Below the pieces are notes generated by a model, which was given only the letters and a program-made list of their open reading frames with translations, was not told where the DNA came from and did not search any database. Positions 57,778 to 64,000 of a DNA stretch of 64,000 bases are shown here, one piece after another. The position numbers and the translations under genes were made by a program. Numbering within the stretch: the stretch's first letter is position 1; every line of letters begins with the position of its first letter. This stretch comes from Echinometra lucunter (lineage: Eukaryota; Echinodermata; Echinoidea; Camarodonta; Echinometridae). The stretch is from positions 22,016,916 through 22,080,915 of the forward strand of contig CM057157.1 of assembly GCA_029962745.1 (NCBI GenBank). The letters are read 5' to 3'.

Positions 57778-58586
57778 CTGGATTGAATTGAAGAAGATGA
57801 AAAATTTTGAAAATGTTGTGCTGCAGAGAAATCTAAAAGAAGATCGCAAAAATTCTGTCATAAAAATCAATGAACCACACACATACCCTTACATAACATG
57901 CATAAAGAAAAATGGGGAAATACTGGACACCAAAATACACAAATTCAACAAAAAGAAAGTTCAGAAATGATGGGCAAATTGATCATGACAGTGTGAACAT
58001 CGTCATAATAGTATCAGTTCAGCAGAACATTCTCTTAACATGCTTAACGTCTTGGCTAATCGACATTTAGTTGATGTATGAAAAATTAAAGAGGAAAGTA
58101 TTTCTCCTTCCATCGAATAATCCTAATAATTCTAATTGCACGCCAGTCCACCCTATTATAATCCGACATTTAAAAAAAAGTTTCCCTGATTAGCCTCTGT
58201 CCACCCCCCCCCCCCGAAATCTGTAGTTCTGGGAGACACGCCCACACATCACTGAAATCTTTCTCAAACAAAACTTCACGTTATCCTGTACTCTCATCTC
58301 TGAACCAAACTCGCTTGGAAATTGACAGAATGTCAATCTTACCCAGGTACGGCGCTACAGGGGGCAGGGGGCGCCCCCTATGATTTTTCAAGTGATAAAA
58401 GGAGTGGGGAGAAGAAAAACGAAGACAACACGGGAAAAGAAGGAAGGATCATACAGCTACATAATAGCGCTATTTGTTTCATTTAAAACGTAAACAAGCT
58501 CTCCTGTGGGCCAAGATTAAAAAACCCCTAGAAAAATACCCCCATCCCCTCCCTATCAAAATCCCTCGCGCCACCCCTGATCTTAC

Positions 58587-58714
58587 CTTCTCTGTTCTGT
58601 GTGATACCGTTTGGCCAGCCGAGATCGCTATCGATGATAACCTGGCGATTCTGGCCGTTGAGGTCGCACAATTCTATTTTTGGAGAAGTCCCCCATTCGG
58701 TCCAATAAAGCATT
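58587..58714 (-). CDS. Copy B second propeller, exon 3
   Basis: Counterpart of 25171-25298; MLYWTEWGTSPKIELCDLNG conserved, with QNREG for QDREG near the end. Splice sites intact. Confidence 0.9.
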
Positions 58715-59331
58715 CTGAAAGCAGATAAAGGTCATTGATCATTTGTATTTGAATAGGTTGCATTGACGTGCAGATCATGTTCCAAGTAAAGAGGCTGTCA
58801 TAATATCCGTCCACTTAGGCTTTGCCATAGCATAGGAGTTGAGTATGTTATCTGAAAAGTGATTTCTACGGAAGTGGCTCACAAGACTCACACTCTGTTT
58901 ACTCATACCAATATGCCATTTAATATATAGGCAATAATGATTAAAAGAAAATGGGATGGTTGTCTCAGCTATAACATGCATGTGTTCCATATTAGTTGGC
59001 AAATACCATAAACTATTTTGTGCTTGAACTATGGACAATTTTAGATTGTATTACAGCAATTTCATGTAATTTCAACGTCTTAGCTGTGCAACCTACGCTT
59101 CACATTTTTTCTTTCTTGTAGTAGCTGAAGCACATGAAGCCTGTAACAAAAAGTGATGGCTAAAAATTGCTAAACTCCAGAACTGCCTATCTGGCTATTG
59201 AAGCGGGTAGTTCCTTATAATCAAATAAAAATTCTGATTCTTGACCCTCCAGTTTTCTTTATTTCATAATCTGAAGTTCAGTTTATTGGGAAAAAAACGC
59301 AATGTGATATGCAAGTACATAAAAGTAAAAC

Positions 59332-59491
59332 CTGTTTGCTGATACGATGATGATTCCTCTTGGTTTATCCAGGTTAGATAGTAGGTTGACCCTGCCCGTG
59401 CCATTGGGGTAAATTGCTTCTATTGTTTGGAAGAGCGCATCAGTCCAGTATACGGTCCTGGTTTGATCATCAAAGTACAATCCATCTGGTG
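59332..59491 (-). CDS. Copy B second propeller, exon 2
   Basis: Counterpart of 25914-26073; VYWTDALFQTIEAIYPNGTG, then RVNLLSNLDKPRGIIIVSAN. Splice sites intact. Confidence 0.9.
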
Positions 59492-60277
59492 CTGTTATAA
59501 AGGAGAATAAATGTGACATAAGATAGTACGGTAATCAATTAGGTGTTTGCTTTAACCACAAAATTATCAAAGTATTTGTGTGTGTGCGTGTGTGTGTTTA
59601 ACCGCTTATGATAAACAAAATCCAATTTGATTGAACTTTTCAGTGTTAAACAGTTTTCTATTTGACGTTCAATGTTCATAGAAGAAAATAGTCCATTCCT
59701 GAAATTCATGTAAAAAAGGAGAGAGCTAATAGGGTGAGTGTGTGTGTGGTTGTGTGTGTGTGAGGGGGTTTATAAAAAGGGGCAAAAAGGCATGATGTGC
59801 ACTGCAACGATACTTTGACTTGTAATATCTTTGACAGTACTCGACTATCCATTAAAAAAAATTGCAGTTGTATTTCTTGAACTTTGTGCAGATTGTACAG
59901 GGTTATATAAAAACAAAATTTTTTGGTTTTCTTAAGCGCTAACATGTATCTTTTGCAATTCACGACAAACCTTTCCAGTCATTCTAATTCATAATCTCTT
60001 GTAATTATTACGGACATATGTGTTAACTTCACTTGTTTATAATCTATTAATTTTTGTCAAAACGTAAGGTTATAGGATTTGGCTTGCAATTAGATTTTGG
60101 GTTAGGTTCAGAGGGTATATAGATGGGTTTATTTTAGGTATATCGTTATGTCCCATGTGAGCAAGCGATTCGAGGTTTTGTAGAATGTTGAAAGAGGAAC
60201 AACTGTGGCCAGAACCTGTTTCATAAAACTTACGAACGAAAGAATGCGAACACATGACGGAACGGATACCAACTTAC

Positions 60278-60502
60278 TTCCTAGTCCCGACGCAACTGTC
60301 CGCTGATTCGTTCCATCGATTTGCGCCGAGTTTATCGTACCCTCGAAAGCATCTGTCCAGTACACAGTACTGTACACGGGGTCGTAGTCAACAGCCACGG
60401 GGACTTCCAGACCCGTCAAGGGTAACTGGGTGAAACTGAGATTTGTCGTCGTGGCCATGAATATTGCTTTCAAGTTAAGATCAGTAACGAAGACAAGGGA
60501 AT
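60278..60502 (-). CDS. Copy B second propeller, exon 1
   Basis: Counterpart of 26864-27088; VAVDYDPVYSTVYWTDAFEG conserved. Mostly silent or conservative changes (FVTD for FITD, RTVA for RIVA). Confidence 0.9.
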
Positions 60503-60956
60503 CTGTATAATAATTGAAGATATAGACAGACTGATATGTTTCATTTTCTTTTCCCCCCAGTTTGGTTAATGACACATTGTTACTAAAGCTGTTATTTACT
60601 ATGCCACTGACACTACTGGTGTGCTACAAATACTATTACTTCAATATGTAGTGTCGGGAGCATGATAGTAGATGGTTGTTGTAGTTACAGGCCTTTGAAT
60701 TTTTTTCAAGATATGACTATCAAAATTAGTAACAATTATATTGTTGCAGGTAAAATTATCAGGATTACATTATGTATATTTTTCAAAGGAAGAAGGGCCC
60801 TGAGAAGAGCTCTAAAAAGAGCAAACTAGCCTTTTTCAGGGCTCTTATTCCTCTGAACTGTACATTCAAAGAAGTTTTTCCACCATGAAAAAGTTTCGCT
60901 GATACCCCGCTTACTAACGTCTTTTCTTTTTTTAAATCAGTCAATTTTATGCGGAC

Positions 60957-61109
60957 CTGGTTCGTCAGAAAGGCAATCAGCTTCGTCTAGCCCGTGTTCA
61001 CAGTCTACGAGTCCATCACATCTCCATGATACTGGTATGCAGACTGTATCATTACATGTGAACTCGTTCTCTAGGCAGTCTTCCCCTGGTTGCCTTACGT
61101 AAGCCTCAC
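60957..61109 (-). CDS. Copy B LDL-receptor class A module
   Basis: Counterpart of 27541-27693, with all six cysteines and the calcium-binding acidic residues. I see no coding change relative to copy A. Confidence 0.94.
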
Positions 61110-61409
61110 CTGAAAGTAAGGTAGGGAATTAAACACATACAATTAGTTTTACGGTTCCATGCAGTTATAGTGAAGTGCTATTCAGCGCTCTAACATTGAG
61201 TGTTCATGTATCACAGCGCTTCACTAATATGCAATAACCATATGGCAGCTGAGTATAAATGAATAAAACAGAAGTACATAGTAATTTAACTGCTGAAGAG
61301 AAGGGTATTCTGGGGACTGTTGGAAAACTGAGAGGGATGACGATGCCCGGATATTCCAGGGAGCTCAGTCCTCATTCAGTTGTAGTAAATGCAAATGTTG
61401 TCGCCGTTT

Positions 61410-61475
61410 GCGTGGGTGTGTGTGTTTGTGTGCGCGGGTGTGTGGGTGTGTGGGTGTGCATGTGGGTGTGTGTTT
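61410..61475 (+). repeat. (GT)n microsatellite, copy B
   Basis: Interrupted TGTGTG/GGGTGTG tract matching 30004-30078 with a different length. Confidence 0.85.
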
Positions 61476-61557
61476 GAGTTATAGGTAATATGCAGCATCG
61501 GTAGTATGCAGCAAAACAGTTTGGACTAGCCCATCGAGATACAAAGATTGACTTTAC

Positions 61558-61812
61558 CGTGGTAGACATATATTCCGCGTGCTTTCTGAAACTGTTGAAA
61601 GCTCGCAATGCCAGTCGAGGGACCTCCTCTCTTCGCCATAAATCCGATGCCGTTGTAAGAGCCGTCGTCCGACCAGAAGGCAGTACCTCGATACCATTCT
61701 ACATCTACTGGACTGGTGCTCTGGTAGTGAAGAAGAATCTCCTGGTCTTCACCAAGTGGGCCACAAGACTCCAGGGTTTCTTTTATGTCATCCAACATAA
61801 AGAGGCGGGACC
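61558..61812 (-). CDS. Copy B first propeller, exon 4
   Basis: Counterpart of 30156-30410, intact and nearly identical in protein (TAFWSDDGSYNGIGF). Splice sites intact. Confidence 0.82.
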
Positions 61813-62793
61813 CTGTAAGCACACACAGAGGCCACTGATAATCATTTCTTATTAACGCAGACGTTGAAAGGAAGAAATAAAAGGATGAGCGGAAAGTACA
61901 GGCAGGAAGACAAAAATTACTCATGATGATGGTTTCATGAATATTATCAGCCATCTATGTCAGATCCTGGTCATAATTATACATCTGAACTTCTTGTCCA
62001 CGTCTGAGTCATTGAACCGTGAATTTTCCGCGGGTGATACTAGATGCGGGAAAGACGGCTGCTAGCTTCCGTTCCCAAAGGACCTAGTCAAATGCGTGCT
62101 TTAAGTTAAACCTTAAGACCTCCTTTTTGGTTAAGGGTGCTCCCCTCCCCCAAACGGAAATACAATAGCCCATACGTCCAGTATACGATTTACAATAATT
62201 GCCAAGACGACGAAGCTTTAAACAATGCAAACTGCAAGAAAAGAAGAGAAGCTAGCTTCCCAAAAACCTTAGGACCTCCATTTTTGTTAAGGGTGCCCCC
62301 CCCAAAAAAAACGGGAATACAATAGCCCATACGTCCAGTACTCGATTTACAATTATTGCCAATACGACGAAGCTTGAAACAATACAAAATACAAGAGAAC
62401 ATAATGACTGTAAAAGGAGAACAAAAACATAGGGAAAGTAAATTGATTTCGGATAATGACGTTTTAAATGAGCTTGATTAACAATCAGATCTGATTGAAA
62501 CACGTCTTTAAAGTCCAGTTAGACACACCTACATCCAACCACCTAATGCATACATATACTTCTTTACTTGCATCATCTCACTAAGTTGGACTGAATAAAA
62601 TGATACATAAGAACAGAAGCGACAGCACAATGTTTTTTTTAATACCGTCATGACCGTGGTTGCACAGAGACAAGTTCTTCTTTTTTTTTCTGGAGAGAGA
62701 GAGAGAGGTTATCCAGAATTTGGATATAATTATACTACACCTTCGGAACATTATGAGCTACTTATCACTGTGTATTTTCAAAAAGTTGCTTAC

Positions 62794-62918
62794 CATGTCG
62801 ATCAAATGCCATACTTATTGGAGATAACAAGGATGGTTTCGAAATTCTGTCTGAAGCCACGTCACCTACATACCGATATAAATTCGGAACGGCATCACTC
62901 TCGAATGCATACAGGTCT
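62794..62918 (-). CDS. Copy B first propeller, exon 3
   Basis: Counterpart of 31433-31557, with SDAV for SGAV and SMAF for SMTF. The next two upstream exons of the propeller should lie beyond the right edge. Confidence 0.75.
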
Positions 62919-63088
62919 CTGAAAGATGAATTCAATTGAACTTCAAAAGCGTAGCACGGGTCATTAAATACAGCTGATCTTTTGTTATTCATCGTTAAGA
63001 TAACTGAAAAGGATTAAAAAAAATTATTTTGGAACTGTCCGGATATGTCTTCAAGACCAGTACGTAATCGTCATCATCACCATAATAT

Positions 63089-63929
63089 TCAATTCAATTC
63101 AATTCAATTCAATTCTTTTATTTCGCAAAATAAAATTGAAATACATTAAAATATTACAATACCATAAAAATGCATATATACAATATTCTGCGGGGCTTTC
63201 CTCGAAGGTTAAAAACCTGTAATTTAGGATCGCCCATGTACAGTACAATGAAAAATATACAAGTATTATACTAACAATACAGCAAGAAAACAATTTGAAA
63301 GAGAGACACATATATAACAATTTAAACGAGAAAGGAAACGAAAGGGGAAAGGGGATGGGGGATATGTAGCATAATAATTAATTAACTGTGTTGATTAATA
63401 ACTTTTCACTAATAAGATCTTGTACTGCTGCCTAAAAGAAGATAGAAATTGCAATTTTGTTATATCATGGGGTATCGTGTTCCAGTGTTTAGGACCTAGG
63501 TAACTTATTGATTTAGCTTCAAAACTTGTTTTTACGGACCATAAATGGAATTTATTTGAAGATCTTGTATCATAATTATGAACTTGACTGTTATATTGAA
63601 AAAGATGAAAATGGGGAAGGTAATAAGCCATTTTTATATTTATACATGAAAGTTGCTATTTCTTGTTTGTTTATATCATATATGGTTAATAATGGTAATT
63701 TCTTAAAGATAGGTGCAGATGGAGCTAAATAGTGTGAATTATTAACTATTCTTAAACATCTCTTCTGAACTTTGAATAATGAGTCTAATTCAGTATGTGA
63801 TGCATTTGTAGCCCATACAATATTACAATATTTCAGATATGGGAAAATAATGGAATGGTAAAAAGTTATTAAATTTTCTGGTAATAAACTGTATTTTAGT
63901 TTATTCATTAAGCTGGTATTTCTGTTATA
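63089..63929 (-). mobile_element. 5'-truncated LINE, copy B only
   Basis: Flanked by the 7 bp duplication ATAATAT (63082-63088 and 63930-63936); copy A has a single ATAATAT at about 31712. On the minus strand it ends in (GAATT)n, about five units (63089-63115), which is the element's 3' tail. It contains only the C-terminal end of ORF2. It is a different family from the 15493 element, as shown by its tail and sequence. Confidence 0.9.
63395..63929 (-). pseudogene. LINE ORF2 C-terminal remnant
   Basis: Two overlapping minus-strand frames give the region after the catalytic domain: YHSIIFPYLKYCNIVWA, LFKVQKRCLRIVNNS, then SQVHNYDTRSSNKFHL and YLGPKHWNTIPHDI. This is the conserved tail of CR1/Jockey-group ORF2 ('Y-x-x-x-x-P-x-L-x-Y ... 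K-x-Q-K-R-x-x-R-x-I ... Y-x-T-R ... G-x-x-x-W-N-x-x-P'). A frameshift near 63600-63630 separates the parts. No YADD box is present because the 5' part was never inserted. Confidence 0.85.
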
Positions 63930-64000
63930 ATAATATGATAACAATAGTAATAACTATGATAAATGATGATTATAATAATATTAATAATTATACCCAAAAA

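Overview
This is a eukaryotic, AT-rich, intron-rich and very transposon-dense window. Exons encode animal extracellular modules (LDL-receptor class A, YWTD/LDL-receptor class B, EGF, Ig, SEA, GAIN/GPS). The mobile elements are non-LTR retrotransposons of the CR1/Jockey type, nested hAT-like elements ending in CAGTGGCG or CAGGGGCG, foldback MITEs and tRNA-derived SINEs. This mix suggests a marine invertebrate deuterostome, most likely a sea urchin. That is inference, because no species marker is visible.

All host coding signal lies on the minus strand. Read right to left from 33383 to 1420, one chain of exons encodes: a first YWTD propeller (four exons, 33383-30156), one LDL-A module (27693-27541), a second YWTD propeller (four exons, 27088-24129), an array of EGF exons (20948-14168), a Thr-rich mucin-like exon (13466-13236), an Ig domain (9809-9546), a SEA domain (8559-7546), a hormone-receptor-motif-like exon (6189-6068), GAIN-domain exons (5740 to about 2197) and a GPS-type exon (1554 to about 1420). 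Splice phases match at nearly every junction. This predicts a very large adhesion-GPCR-like receptor whose 7TM part would lie beyond the left edge. The one mismatch, between 4425 and 2991, points to a missed exon.

The block 15063 to at least 31800 is present again at 51742-64000 at a few percent divergence (3-4% in the exons counted by eye). Copy A (left) has a full-length 5.1 kb LINE (15493-20585) and a 2.0 kb hAT element (27973-29972) that copy B lacks. Copy B has a 1.6 kb hAT element (53918-55545) and a 5'-truncated LINE (63089-63929) that A lacks. Each insertion has a clean empty site in the other copy. Copy B is either a real duplication of the receptor's N-terminal half, which would join in frame to copy A, or the second haplotype assembled in tandem.

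Between the copies (33.4-51.7 kb) I find only repeats: a nested hAT-like element, ACGTC-rich elements ending in CCCTGATAGCAG, 260 bp foldback MITEs, three copies of a LINE-tail plus hAT segment (the last two a direct 3.1 kb tandem duplication), a 130 bp tandem repeat, one decayed coding fragment near 43.2 kb, and a decayed LINE endonuclease fragment with a 2A-like motif at 50.6-51.2 kb.
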